From the NCBI GenBank assembly GCA_011620585.1, contig WOYV01000038.1, forward strand, positions 1 through 62,937: 62,937 bases of DNA, given 5' to 3'. The notes under the pieces were generated by a model, which saw only the letters and a list, made by a program, of their open reading frames with translations, did no database searches and was not told the DNA's origin. Shown one piece after another: positions 43,214 to 52,328 of this stretch; the stretch's first letter is position 1, and the number at the start of each line of letters is the position of its first letter. Made by a program: the position numbers and the translations under genes. Origin of the DNA: Draconibacterium sp. (GTDB lineage: Bacteria > Bacteroidota > Bacteroidia > Bacteroidales > Prolixibacteraceae).

Positions 43214-44782
43214 TTATTTAAATTGATACCTGATTCTTATTGAAGAAAAACGAGAAGCGTTTTGACTGCTTCCTCTAACAATAAAGCCAACACGGGGAGA
43301 AAATCCCCACCGCGCCAAAAATGTTCCGTCAACTTGTTGTTCATTATCTACCTCAACCGGAATCCAGTCTTCACCGTTTTCCGACCAGAAAAACCGAAAG
43401 TAGCGCCCCGAAACAGCTTCGTATTTCATAAACACCGATGCCGGGCTATTCAATGCAACTTCAGCCAGAACTCGCTCTTCTCCATTGTTTATTTGGTAGA
43501 GAATTAAACCGGATTCATCAGTTGCCAGACTTAATAAATAGTTTTCGTTGCTGTAAATACCAATTCCGCTTTGTTCTTCACCAGTAATTACGTCGGAAAC
43601 CAGCTCGTAATCTCCGGTTTCAGGGCGTAGCCCCATAAAAGTTGTTCCGCTTTGGAGTGGTGTAATCAGCAATTCACCATCAACAACTTTGGCATCAGGT
43701 TTCACACCTTTTACATCCCATTCCAGGAACGACAGATATTTGTCGCTTGAAAAATCATCTTCGAAAACGGAATCAATTTTTTGCACCGTATTTTCGAACG
43801 GAACGGGAGCACTGACCGATGCCGTGCTGTTCTTGAAATAGGGCCAACCGGTTTCTTCGTTCCACAGCATTTCATCCAACATTCCCTGCCGGCCGATAAA
43901 CTCAAAATCGGTAGCATTGTACGAATGATACATATAAAAATATCGACCATCAGGAGTATTCACCAAAGTTCCGTGTCCGGTACAACGCCAAGTCTCTCCT
44001 CCCTGCAAAATAGTTTCCGGATTTTGTTCCCAACCTTCTCTCAGGTTTTTCGAACGAGCCACCATAACATGGTAGTCGCAACGATTATCGCAACAGCCAC
44101 CTGCCGAATAAAGCAGGTAATAATACCCGTTGCGCTTTATCAGGCATTGTCCTTCGTGTCCCGGGCCATTCCAGCCTTTTGTTTGATCTGTCAGCGAAAA
44201 ATGCTCGCCCACCAAACTCAAGCCATCATCACTTAATTCAGAAGCCAGAATCTCAATCTCGCGACCCCTGGTTAATCCATAAGCTTTCCAGGTGATGTAG
44301 AGTTTTTCATCGTCATCCTGAAAGACAAAAGCATCAATGGCTTCGTCGCCCCATTCGATTATAATTCCGTGATCGGTAAAGCCTTTGTGAATATCTTTTG
44401 TGGTTGCTACTCCAATACAGGCAATTCCAGTGTCTTTTCGTTTGGTGGTGTAATACACGAAAAATGTACCGTCTTTATAATAAAGCTCCGGGGCCCAAAA
44501 GTCTTCCGACGACCATGCAGGAGGCTCGCTAAAAACGGCTCCAATTCTTTTCCAGTTAACCAAATCGCTCGATTCATACAAAGGATAATTCGGTGCAAAA
44601 TCGTTACTGGTACCGGCGGCGTAGTAAATATTTCCTACCCTTATAATTGTAGGATCGGGAAAATCTCCTCTGATCACCGGATTTTTATAGTACGCCTGTT
44701 CCTTTTCCTTCTTTTGCTCTGTACAAGAAGCCAAAAACAGTGCAACAATTGTCAAAATAAAAATATGCTTTGTCGTATACAT
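43214..44782 (-). CDS. GH43 glycosidase with C-terminal beta-sandwich, lipoprotein
   Basis: A 522-residue lipoprotein (LFLASC, Cys20). The propeller domain (about 30-330) has Asp in DFPDPTII, Asp in EAIDAFVFQ and Glu in GHEGQCLI. A C-terminal concanavalin-like sandwich (about 335-520: DDFSSDKYLSFLEWDVKG... GRYFRFFWSENGEDW) resembles the accessory domain found in many GH43 beta-xylosidases and arabinofuranosidases, where it shapes the active site. It sits 10 bp after the GH127 gene. Confidence 0.88.
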   Translation of the reverse strand: MYTTKHIFILTIVALFLASCTEQKKEKEQAYYKNPVIRGDFPDPTIIRVGNIYYAAGTSNDFAPNYPLYESSDLVNWKRIGAVFSEPPAWSSEDFWAPELYYKDGTFFVYYTTKRKDTGIACIGVATTKDIHKGFTDHGIIIEWGDEAIDAFVFQDDDEKLYITWKAYGLTRGREIEILASELSDDGLSLVGEHFSLTDQTKGWNGPGHEGQCLIKRNGYYYLLYSAGGCCDNRCDYHVMVARSKNLREGWEQNPETILQGGETWRCTGHGTLVNTPDGRYFYMYHSYNATDFEFIGRQGMLDEMLWNEETGWPYFKNSTASVSAPVPFENTVQKIDSVFEDDFSSDKYLSFLEWDVKGVKPDAKVVDGELLITPLQSGTTFMGLRPETGDYELVSDVITGEEQSGIGIYSNENYLLSLATDESGLILYQINNGEERVLAEVALNSPASVFMKYEAVSGRYFRFFWSENGEDWIPVEVDNEQQVDGTFLARWGFSPRVGFIVRGSSQNASRFSSIRIRYQFK

Positions 44783-44792
44783 CTATTCAATA

Positions 44793-46661
44793 TTATTCAT
44801 TGTAATCAATCCAAACCTTCATTCTGCCAGCTTCGCGATTGTCCCAGGCAAAATACGGGATCATGGTAAAATTTGCATCGCCGGTTTCTCCTTGGATTTC
44901 TACCATTCCATCCAGTTTACCGGAAGCATTCGTGGCTTCAAAAGTACTGGCACCTGATAATTGAATTGCGTCCAAGTTTTTATTCGCCTGATCAATTTCT
45001 TCAATACAATAAACCAGCGGGCCTCGTTGAATGGCACGTTTGCCGATATTGGCTTCAACTCTAGGGTCGGCAGCAACAACTTCAACCGGCATATCCAGCG
45101 TTAGTGTAATCTTATCTCCCCGTTCCCAGTTTCTTTCCAATGTTACATAACCGTTCTCCTTACTTTCAGTATTTTGTTTTTTATCGTTTACTGAAAGTGA
45201 ATAACTTTTACACCAATCCGGAATCCTCAAATTCACCGGAAAACTTGCATCTTTTTCAGGCCGAACTTCCAATTCAATTTTACCGTACCAGGGATAGTTG
45301 GTATTTTGCACAAGTTCGAGTTTTGTGTCATTCATTTCCATCCCGGCTGTACTTCCCACATATAAATTCACAAATACGCCTTCCGATTCAGAAACGGCGT
45401 AAATATAGCTCCCCACCGAAGGTAAAAAACGTGATACATTGCTCGGGCAACAAGCACATCCAAACCATTCCTGACGGTGATGATGCCCTTCAGATTCGAG
45501 CGGATTTACATAGAAAAAACGATCGCCTTCGAGCGAAATACCTGCCAGCACACCATTATACATCGAGCGTTCCATGACATCAATGTATTTGGCATCCTGC
45601 GAAAAAAGGTTCATCCGGTTGTTCCACAAAACCATTCCGATTGAAGCGCAAGTTTCGCAGTAGGCTTCTTTGTTGGGTAGTTCGTAGTCTTTCGAGAATC
45701 CTTCGTTGGAACCAGAGCTACCAATTCCGCCTGTGATGTACATATTCCGTCCAACCACATCTTCCCAAACGCGTTGTAAAGCCGCAGTGTATTCCGGCAA
45801 ATCTTTTTCCGCAGCTACATCTGCCATTCCCGAAAACAGGTACATGGCGCGCACAGCATGGCCTTTTATATCCGAAATTTCAGAAACCGGTACATCATCC
45901 TGACAATAAGCCGGCCCCCAATCTTTATTATCCCAAATAGCTCCATGGCCTAAGCCGTGGCCACGTTCTTCGAGCAACCAATGCGATAAATCAAGGTATT
46001 TCTTTTCTCCGGTTTCGTGGTAAAGTTTTACCAGTGCCAGTTCAATTTCTTCATGTCCCGGAACCCAATGTTTTTTCTCCGGCCCAAATGTATCGTACAA
46101 ATAATCGGCAAAATTGGTAGCTACATTCAGGAAAGTAGTTTTTCCGGTAGCTTTATGGTGTGCCACCGCCGCTTCAATCATATGTCCGCCGCAATACATT
46201 TCGTGCTTTTCCATATCCGTCCAACGCTCATTGGGATGGTTCAGTGTATAAAAAGTATTGAGATAGCCATCCGGTTGTTGTGCTTTGGCAATGTAGCCAA
46301 TCCATTCATCAAGTAAAGCTTCATGTTCCGGGTTTGGATTATTGATAAGCGAATAAGCAATTCCTTCCATTGCCTTATACACATCCGAATCATCAAAGTA
46401 AATCCCTTTGTGTTCCCCATCCATCAATCCGGCAGCTTTTATAAAATTGTTGATGCGCTCGGTAGAATCCTGTGTTTGAACAATACAGGTTTCGAGCATG
46501 GCATGCGCATGCGCCTCTAACCGCGAACTCCAAAACTGATCAGTGATTTTAACCTGGTTGAAAGGCACCTGCTGTACAGTGTAATTTTGAGCCGGTTTCT
46601 GGCATCCTGAAACGGCTAAAATCAAAACCAGGATTGTACTTTTCAAAATTCTCTTTATCAT
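44793..46661 (-). CDS. GH127 beta-L-arabinofuranosidase, lipoprotein
   Basis: A 622-residue lipoprotein (AVSGC, Cys20). GH127 enzymes release beta-L-arabinofuranose with a zinc-bound cysteine nucleophile. All key residues are present by comparison with Bifidobacterium HypBA1: a candidate acid/base Glu320 in GSNEGF, zinc ligands Glu336 and Cys338 in YCETCAS, and Cys404-Cys405 in GCACCPSN, Cys404 being the expected nucleophile. Known substrates include hydroxyproline-linked arabinans and pectic side chains. It starts on the base after the stop codon of the preceding GH43 gene, so the two are probably translationally coupled. Confidence 0.92.
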   Translation of the reverse strand: MIKRILKSTILVLILAVSGCQKPAQNYTVQQVPFNQVKITDQFWSSRLEAHAHAMLETCIVQTQDSTERINNFIKAAGLMDGEHKGIYFDDSDVYKAMEGIAYSLINNPNPEHEALLDEWIGYIAKAQQPDGYLNTFYTLNHPNERWTDMEKHEMYCGGHMIEAAVAHHKATGKTTFLNVATNFADYLYDTFGPEKKHWVPGHEEIELALVKLYHETGEKKYLDLSHWLLEERGHGLGHGAIWDNKDWGPAYCQDDVPVSEISDIKGHAVRAMYLFSGMADVAAEKDLPEYTAALQRVWEDVVGRNMYITGGIGSSGSNEGFSKDYELPNKEAYCETCASIGMVLWNNRMNLFSQDAKYIDVMERSMYNGVLAGISLEGDRFFYVNPLESEGHHHRQEWFGCACCPSNVSRFLPSVGSYIYAVSESEGVFVNLYVGSTAGMEMNDTKLELVQNTNYPWYGKIELEVRPEKDASFPVNLRIPDWCKSYSLSVNDKKQNTESKENGYVTLERNWERGDKITLTLDMPVEVVAADPRVEANIGKRAIQRGPLVYCIEEIDQANKNLDAIQLSGASTFEATNASGKLDGMVEIQGETGDANFTMIPYFAWDNREAGRMKVWIDYNE

Positions 46662-47759
46662 TTATTCTTGTTTTGTTGTTGGCCCGTGAACAATAAGTTT
46701 ACCGTCGTCGGTTATTTCCATCGGATCGATAAAAACTACACGTTCGTCGCCGGTTTTAGAAGTCCTTCCATGATAAACACACAACATAGTTTCTCCGTCG
46801 GGTGCTACAGTAATCATATTATGTCCTGTGCCGGTTACAACACCACCCTGCTCCACATTTTTCTGTAAAACCGGGTTATTGTCTGCTTTCTCGAAAGGCC
46901 CAAGTGGTGATTTGGAAGTGGCATACCCAACCGCATAATTTTTCCCACCAAAGTAATTGGCAGAGTACATCATGTAATAGGTATCCTTATCCTTAATTAT
47001 GTACGATCCTTCTGTCCAGCGGCGGTTCACTTCGCCCGAAGTTACCGAGCGGCTCTCCCATTCTGCCTGTTCGTCATCCATTTTTAAAGGCGGGCGCAAC
47101 AATAATTCCGGTTCGCCGATAATTCCTGAAAAATCGGGTTGAAGTTCAACGCCATAAACCCAACTTTCTTCAATCTCATCAAACATTCCTTTTTCGCGCG
47201 CCCAGTCAGCTACTTCACTCTCTACCGGGTTTTTGTAGCAGCAACGCGAATAATACAGGTAAACCTTTCCGTCTTCGAACCAAAGATTTCCATCTATTAC
47301 CGGATAGCCGGGATCGAAGATCGGACGATCCATCAAATCGGTATAAGGCCCGGTAGGATTGTCGGCAACGGCAACTCCAATTCTAAAATTTTCGAGTTCA
47401 TTGGTTGGGTTTTCGCGCCAATCGGCACTAAAGAGCAGGTAAAATTTGCCCTTGATCTCGTACAATTCAGGTGCCCAAAAATTGGCAATATTCCATGAGC
47501 TATCAGTATTTCCCTGGTAAATCCGTCCTTCGTCTTTCCAATCCATAAGATCGGTTGACGAAAGCATTTTGAAACCGTCTCTTACACCTCCGGTCCCAAT
47601 CATATAGTACATGCCATCCGAAGCTTTCAGAATATACGGATCACCAAATTCAACAGGCAAGGGATTACTGATTTGAAGCCCGGTAGTTTTTTTCTGCTGA
47701 CAGGCTCCCAGTAAAAAAGAAGCAACAATCACTAATAAAATTGTGGGTTTTAATCGCAT
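46662..47759 (-). CDS. GH43 family glycosidase, lipoprotein
   Basis: A 365-residue lipoprotein (LLGAC, Cys20). Propeller with intact triad: Asp in EFGDPYIL, Asp in PVIDGNLWF, Glu in WTEGSYII. The GTGHNMI motif near residue 315 contains the conserved central His. It is the gene before GH127 and abuts it. An arabinofuranosidase role alongside GH127 is likely but not proven. Confidence 0.88.
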   Translation of the reverse strand: MRLKPTILLVIVASFLLGACQQKKTTGLQISNPLPVEFGDPYILKASDGMYYMIGTGGVRDGFKMLSSTDLMDWKDEGRIYQGNTDSSWNIANFWAPELYEIKGKFYLLFSADWRENPTNELENFRIGVAVADNPTGPYTDLMDRPIFDPGYPVIDGNLWFEDGKVYLYYSRCCYKNPVESEVADWAREKGMFDEIEESWVYGVELQPDFSGIIGEPELLLRPPLKMDDEQAEWESRSVTSGEVNRRWTEGSYIIKDKDTYYMMYSANYFGGKNYAVGYATSKSPLGPFEKADNNPVLQKNVEQGGVVTGTGHNMITVAPDGETMLCVYHGRTSKTGDERVVFIDPMEITDDGKLIVHGPTTKQE

Positions 47760-47771
47760 AGTTTATATAAG

Positions 47772-48968
47772 TTATTTTAATAATTTCATTCCAAAGCCAG
47801 GTGCTGAAGAAGGTATTAATTTCCCATCTTTCAGTTGATAATTTCCTAAGTCTGCATCGTCTGAAATACATGTTACACCTTCTATCGTTACCGTATTTCC
47901 CAAAGCGCCTGTTAAATGAGCCACTGCATTGGTTTTTATTTGTGATCCCCAGGCATGTGGCGATGCAAACACATTCATCTTTTTGAGTTCGGGCATTAAC
48001 TTTCTCCAGCCCGTGTAACCAATGTCCTGAATGTCTGTTAAATGTACATCGATCAATTTCATTTCCTCCAGCTTTCGCATAAAGTCGTGGTCAGGAGAAG
48101 CCTCGCCATCGGCAAGAAGGGTTTCGATTCCCATTTCTTTCAAAATCGCTTTCAGCTTTGTGTAATCTTCAACGGTTTCCCTGAATGGCTCTTCAATCCA
48201 GAACAATTTGATACCTTCTATTCCCTGCAAATACTGTTTAAATTCATCAAGCGGATAACCATCGTTGCCGTCAACCAATATTTCACAGTCGGGGAACGCC
48301 TCGGCCACCAATCTCGTTACTTCAATATCGCGTTTGATTCCTTCGGCTTTTGGCATCCATTTATTTCCACGGCCAATTTTCAACTTAAACTGCCGGTAAC
48401 CAATATCATAGTCAAACTGGCATTCTTTCAGAATAATGTCGAGCCCCAATGTTTTATTGTAGAATGGTGTCAGATCATCAAAATAAATCATACCGCTGTA
48501 ACATTTGGTGGTCTCCGGAGTTTTAGCGCCCATCACCTCATAAACCGGTTTATTCAGGATTACTCCGGCCAAATCATGAAGTGCGATGTCGCAATATTCA
48601 GCTTTAGGATCGATCAAGCCAATTTCAGGTGAAAACAAATCAGACACCTTTTTACCCACCACATAATCTGCAAGCCCTTCATCTGATCTCCCCCACAAAG
48701 TAACGCCCCAACCTTTTGCACCTTGTTTGGTTACCAGCTCACAAACTGTTTCATCGTAACCCCAACCGTGGTTGCCTTTAATTGCATTTTTACTCACAAA
48801 ACGCGGATACTGAATACGGACTTTTTTTGTGGATACACTTTCAATTGTGTGATAACTTAAGTCGCTGTCTTTAGCAAATACTGAAGAAGAGCTTACCAGT
48901 GGATTCGTTGTGAAATAAGCTGCTGCTGTGCCGCCTGATAATGTTTGAATAAAATTGCGTCGTTTCAT
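47772..48968 (-). CDS. Enolase-superfamily (mandelate racemase-like) enzyme with Tat signal
   Basis: A 398-residue protein. The N-terminus is a twin-arginine signal (MKRRNFIQTLSGG) with a cleavage region near residue 32, implying export. The body has the enolase-superfamily layout: N-terminal capping domain, then a barrel with the KLKIGRG Lys motif, metal ligands Asp in ILVDGNDGY, Glu in WIEEPF and Glu in LADGEAS, and a His in FASPHAWGSQ. Members abstract the proton next to a carboxylate, for example sugar-acid dehydratases and racemases. The substrate is unknown; a uronic or aldonic acid from the glycan is a reasonable guess. Location among glycosidases in the periplasm is unusual. Confidence 0.85.
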   Translation of the reverse strand: MKRRNFIQTLSGGTAAAYFTTNPLVSSSSVFAKDSDLSYHTIESVSTKKVRIQYPRFVSKNAIKGNHGWGYDETVCELVTKQGAKGWGVTLWGRSDEGLADYVVGKKVSDLFSPEIGLIDPKAEYCDIALHDLAGVILNKPVYEVMGAKTPETTKCYSGMIYFDDLTPFYNKTLGLDIILKECQFDYDIGYRQFKLKIGRGNKWMPKAEGIKRDIEVTRLVAEAFPDCEILVDGNDGYPLDEFKQYLQGIEGIKLFWIEEPFRETVEDYTKLKAILKEMGIETLLADGEASPDHDFMRKLEEMKLIDVHLTDIQDIGYTGWRKLMPELKKMNVFASPHAWGSQIKTNAVAHLTGALGNTVTIEGVTCISDDADLGNYQLKDGKLIPSSAPGFGMKLLK

Positions 48969-49092
48969 GATTAGTATTTTATTGGTTTACCGGGAAACGG
49001 TCCTTGATCTTATTTCCCCGAATTAAATAGGTCCAATCTTCTATCAATATCTGAATAATAACACTTTCATCCGTTTAGTGCAGGTGAAATTT

Positions 49093-50166
49093 CTATTCTG
49101 TTTTAGCTTTCTCAATTTCAACTTCTCCTGAAGGACGTTGAATCTCTTTGCCAGTCTTTACTGCTTCACCAAAATTTGGAGTTCCGTCCGGATTCCAGGT
49201 AAAAGGTTGCATTCGCACATCGCGGTCCCAACCGGGTTCTGTGCTTTTCTTTGAGTGATAAATGATCCAATCCTCTGTTTCGTCGGGCGATTTTACAAAC
49301 GATACATGCCCCACTCCATACACCGAATTATTTCCTTCGAAAACCGGTCCTGTTTTTATCCAATTTTGCGGATCAAGCGGATCAGCATCCGGACTGTTCA
49401 ACTGCAGCATGCCCTGACGATATTCTTTTAACCATGATTCGCGACAGGAATAAACGACAAACACCTCCTCGCCATGCTTAAGCACCTCCGGTCCTTCATT
49501 CAAATTTAACGGGCCACCGGTTTCCCAGCTTTCTTCAGGCGAAGAAAGCAATACACGGCTACCTTTTAAGGTATAAGGATTTTCCATTTCCTGAATGAAA
49601 AGGTGTTGCGGTGTAGCATCGGTATCCATTTGCTCCAACCAACCCGACCAAATGGCGTACAATTTTCCGCGATGTTCCAAAACGGTCATATCAATAGCCC
49701 AAATATTTTTTGAGATATCATCAGGATCGTCACCGGTATTCAACATTCCCATATCTTCGTATTCACTATAAATATAATCGTTTATCGAGCGCAAAACCCC
49801 TGTTCGCTGATGAATAAAAGGTGGTCCCGATACTCCGGCTGCATAATAAACATACCAGTGTCCATCTATAAAGTGAATCTCGGGTGCCCATACACAGTTA
49901 CTGTTCCAGCCCGATGAGGGTGCCCTCCAGATGTATTGGGCGGTGTTTTTTTGTGTCATTAGTTTTGAGCGCGATACTGCAATTCCGTTGTTCATTGAAA
50001 AACAGTAAATATATTCGTCGCCTTGTTTTACCATCCACGGATCAGCGCCGTTCCAAACCGGATTTTTAAAAGTTTCTTTTACCTCATTTTCAGGAAGTTG
50101 CTCACTTTTTGAACAATCAGTGAATAAGAAAAAAGCGAGTATAGTCAATAATAATCTAGTCTCCAT
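49093..50166 (-). CDS. GH43 family glycosidase, lipoprotein
   Basis: A 357-residue lipoprotein (LFTDC, Cys18). Triad: Asp in NGADPWMV, Asp in WAIDMTVLE, Glu in NEGPEVLK. Propeller repeats include WAPEIHFIDGHWYVYYAA, and GVGHVSFVKS near residue 300 holds the central His. It is a clear paralogue of the frameshifted GH43 at 51207-52324 (same order of motifs). The C-terminal segment RMQPFTWNPDGTPNFG is complete here and shows what the frameshifted copy has lost. Confidence 0.88.
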   Translation of the reverse strand: METRLLLTILAFFLFTDCSKSEQLPENEVKETFKNPVWNGADPWMVKQGDEYIYCFSMNNGIAVSRSKLMTQKNTAQYIWRAPSSGWNSNCVWAPEIHFIDGHWYVYYAAGVSGPPFIHQRTGVLRSINDYIYSEYEDMGMLNTGDDPDDISKNIWAIDMTVLEHRGKLYAIWSGWLEQMDTDATPQHLFIQEMENPYTLKGSRVLLSSPEESWETGGPLNLNEGPEVLKHGEEVFVVYSCRESWLKEYRQGMLQLNSPDADPLDPQNWIKTGPVFEGNNSVYGVGHVSFVKSPDETEDWIIYHSKKSTEPGWDRDVRMQPFTWNPDGTPNFGEAVKTGKEIQRPSGEVEIEKAKTE

Positions 50167-50178
50167 TTTTATAATCTT

Positions 50179-51210
50179 TTAATCTTTGTCGGGCAGGAAA
50201 AAATGAAAAGGTTTATCCCTGTCTTTTACTTCCAATATTCCATTGTTTACCTCCAGTTCAGCTACCTGAATCGAAGATCGTTTTTCATTTATCGGGTATT
50301 TCCCATGTGCATCAAGCGTTGCTTTTGTATGTGATTCACGTCCTGGATGTGTAAAATAAAAAATGTAGGCTTGCTCGTTTTCTACTACCACACAACCGTG
50401 TGCACCACTCGGCTTGTCGTCTGGACGGTTTGAAGCTCCGGTCAGAATAGGATTTTCCTGCTTTGTCCAGTTTTCCAGATCATCAGAACGGTAAACTCCC
50501 ATTCCGGCCCACTGGTCAGTTATGAGCCAGTAGAATCCCGCAAATTCAAAAACAATTGGCCCTTCGTGCGCCTGGTCAGCAATAATGGGCTCATTACGCC
50601 ATGTCCAGGTATACAAATCTTTACTTTCTGCCAGCCATGACTGGCTATTGTCTTTGTACCACATTTTCCAGGTTTCGTTTTCATCTTTAAAAAGTGTGGC
50701 ATCAATTACCGCATCAGAAGATAAAGTTAGCAAACCTTCAAAACTCCAGTCCCAGCAGTTTTCACTGGTGTAATGTGCCATTCGGGCATCGCCGCCCCAG
50801 TGGTTTCGTACGCCGCGAATGTATACCACAAACATGTGGTATTTTCCATTCTCAAAAACTACTTCAGGTGCCCAAAATGTATTTTTACCATGTTCAAACT
50901 CAAGGTTGAGCGTTCCACGGTAAATCCAGCTTTTCCCGTTATCAGAGGAGGAAGCTATTCCTATTTCGTTCCCATAACAAAAGGCAACATCAGCAGTCTC
51001 TTCGTTGGCCCGGCGTTGGGTATAAAGCATCCACCAGTTTTTCTCGGTTTGGTTCCAAAAAACAACAGGATCAGCAGCTCCATCATAAACCGGATCTCTG
51101 AACAGAGGAGCCGGTGCTTTTTGCACAGACTGAGCACCGGCTGCCACTGTCAGCATAATAACTAAAACTAATCCAAATCCTAAACTTATGATAGAAAACC
51201 TATTTTTCAT
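50179..51210 (-). CDS. GH43-like propeller glycosidase
   Basis: A 343-residue exported protein: signal peptide ending GAQS near 27; Asp in GAADPVVFW, Asp in AVIDATLFK and Glu in AHEGPIVF form a GH43-type triad. The pattern of repeats (FWAPEVVFENGKYHMFVVYI) places it in the GH43/GH117-like propellers, more distant from its neighbours. Its ATG overlaps the restored stop codon of the upstream GH43 gene in an ATGA arrangement, a sign of translational coupling. Confidence 0.82.
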   Translation of the reverse strand: MKNRFSIISLGFGLVLVIMLTVAAGAQSVQKAPAPLFRDPVYDGAADPVVFWNQTEKNWWMLYTQRRANEETADVAFCYGNEIGIASSSDNGKSWIYRGTLNLEFEHGKNTFWAPEVVFENGKYHMFVVYIRGVRNHWGGDARMAHYTSENCWDWSFEGLLTLSSDAVIDATLFKDENETWKMWYKDNSQSWLAESKDLYTWTWRNEPIIADQAHEGPIVFEFAGFYWLITDQWAGMGVYRSDDLENWTKQENPILTGASNRPDDKPSGAHGCVVVENEQAYIFYFTHPGRESHTKATLDAHGKYPINEKRSSIQVAELEVNNGILEVKDRDKPFHFFLPDKD

Positions 51211-52324
51211 TCTTCAGTCAATATTGTTCCTGACGGCTTTTTCAATTCTTTTGATGTGGCAAAAGGCACGCCAAAAACCGGATAATCATTTTCATCCCAT
51301 TCAAACTTCTGGGCGCGTGGCGAACGTGTATCGCCCATCCCCAGAGGATCTGTTTCTGTATCACGGGCATGGTACAAGATATAATTTCTTTTCCATCCGG
51401 TGATTTAAAGAAACTGTTGTGCCCCGATCCGTAAACCCCATTCTCTGGTGACTGGCTAAAAACCGGTTCCTGTGATTTTACCCAGGATTCCGGGTCTAAC
51501 AAATCGGAGCCAACTGTAGCTGTTAACATTCCCAAAGCATAGTAGGGTGTCCATACTCCACTTGCGGAATACGCAATATGAATGTATTTTCCATTTGGGC
51601 TTTTCAAGGGCTGAGGCCCTTCGTTTACAAAAATTTTGTAATCCGGTGTCCAGCCACTTTCGTTAATGTAGTGGCGTTCCCATTCCAGTTCAGGTTTTGA
51701 AATCAACACACGTTCAGAAGCTAACGTCCACGGATTTTGCATTTTTGCAATGTAAATACATTGAGTTTCTGTATCAATCCGTCGTGTTTGCCACCCCGAC
51801 CAAACCATGTATAATTCCTCGTTGTATTCAAACAACGAAGCATCAATGGCCCAATTGTTATCCTTATCGGTACTTATGCGTTCTTTAAAGGAAAATTCTT
51901 CCTCAAACGGATCGGCATTTTCATTCTCCAATACATAGAGCTGATGGTTGTCGGTATCACCATCGTCTGCCGCATAATAAACGTACCATTTTTTATCAAT
52001 GTAATGAATTTCAGGCGCCCATAAATCTCTTGCCCGCGAAGGCTCCGTTGGTATCCATATTGTTTTCTTCGGAGCATTTTTTAGGTCAGTTAAATCTGCC
52101 GTTTTCCAAAGCACCAAACTATCGGGCGAAGTTTGCATGTAATAGTAAAATCCATTGTGAAAAACCGACCATGGGTCGGCTCCCTGTGGTAGCAACGGAT
52201 TTGTGAAAGTAGCTGCTTGCTTTTCAGTTGTTTCTACACTACCGGACTTCCTGCCTGAATTTCCGGTACAAGAAGAAAAAGTCACAGCAAAGATCAAAGC
52301 AACTATGTAAGCAAGTTTCAGCAT
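51207..52324 (-). pseudogene. GH43 lipoprotein gene with a C-terminal frameshift
   Basis: A GH43 lipoprotein (SSCTGN, Cys19) with intact triad (Asp in QGADPWSV, Asp in WAIDASLF, Glu in VNEGPQPL). As written, the frame runs to a stop at 51242 and ends in about 35 residues unlike GH43 (ISCTMPVIQKQILWG...). Shifting by -1 near 51380-51390, in an A-rich run on the coding strand after SPDGKE, restores YILYHARDTETDPLGMGD and QKFEWDENDYPVFGVPF up to a TGA at 51207-51209 that overlaps the next ATG. One missing base explains this. It is either a real recent mutation or a sequencing error; the enzyme core precedes the lesion. Confidence 0.88.
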
Positions 52325-52328
52325 GTCG

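Noticed and set aside
51370-51400. Programmed -1 frameshift in the GH43 gene
   Set aside because: The zero-frame sequence GGA AAA GAA does not form an X-XXY-YYZ slippery heptamer and no downstream pseudoknot is evident; mutation or sequence error is simpler.
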